Source: Syntrophomonadaceae bacterium (GTDB taxonomy: Bacteria; Bacillota; Dethiobacteria; DTU022). Taken from it: a DNA stretch of 13,845 nt. Position numbers and translations under genes: made by a program. Within the stretch, counting starts at the first letter, position 1, and each line of letters starts with the position of its first letter. The notes beneath the pieces were generated by a model. It did not search any database and was not told where the DNA came from. It saw nothing but the letters and a program-made list of their open reading frames with translations. The stretch spans positions 1 to 13,845 of the forward strand of contig PWFM01000149.1 in the NCBI GenBank assembly GCA_003553895.1, written 5' to 3'. Below, one piece after another: positions 13,830 through 13,845 of the stretch.

Positions 13830-13845
13830 TTTTATTTATGCTTAA

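Overview
The window looks like the chromosome of an anaerobic, low-to-mid-GC Gram-positive bacterium (Bacillota, Clostridia-like; species not assignable from sequence alone). Reasons: strong GGAGG-type ribosome binding sites, frequent TTG and GTG starts, TATAAT-type promoters, the murI / rph / rdgB housekeeping neighbourhood common in Peptococcaceae and Syntrophomonadaceae relatives, and a FAD oxidase next to a CCG-domain Fe-S protein, a pairing typical of anaerobes.

Layout. 1-152 is the 3' end of a DUF2179 protein gene. 196-1020 is glutamate racemase (murI). Facing it is a minus-strand translationally coupled pair, lemA (2573-2001, TTG start) and htpX (2004-1093), a membrane quality-control module. 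Divergent from it is rph (2780-3529), then a 260-bp spacer with a structured RNA candidate and a clear intrinsic terminator, then rdgB (3792-4385, GTG start). A minus-strand aromatic-acid-exporter-like membrane protein (5405-4380) overlaps the rdgB stop tail to tail and has a very good promoter. tRNA-Pro(UGG) lies at 5693-5769, followed by about 540 bp without a convincing gene but with three distinct inverted repeats.

The second half is more specialised and all on the plus strand. A glycine-betaine/proline-betaine type binding lipoprotein (to 7258) is followed after 30 bp by a membrane GGDEF-HD-GYP protein (7289-9019), with no ABC permease or ATPase beside them. This is the best candidate for an undescribed system: a binding protein that may report osmolyte to a c-di-GMP enzyme, by analogy with NspS-MbaA of Vibrio cholerae. 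Next come an alkyl-DHAP-synthase-like FAD oxidase (9179-10642) and an overlapping Fe-S/CCG protein (10630-11748), probably one membrane-associated oxidoreductase. The window ends with an ABC exporter ATPase (11846-12760) overlapping its ABC-2 permease (12753-13562), and tRNA-Gly(UCC) at 13756-13829.

The best-supported calls are murI, rph, rdgB, htpX, lemA, both tRNAs, the GGDEF-HD-GYP protein and the ABC ATPase. Substrates of the exporter, the FAD/Fe-S pair and the ABC transporter cannot be read from the sequence. No mobile element, CRISPR array, integrase or rRNA was seen.
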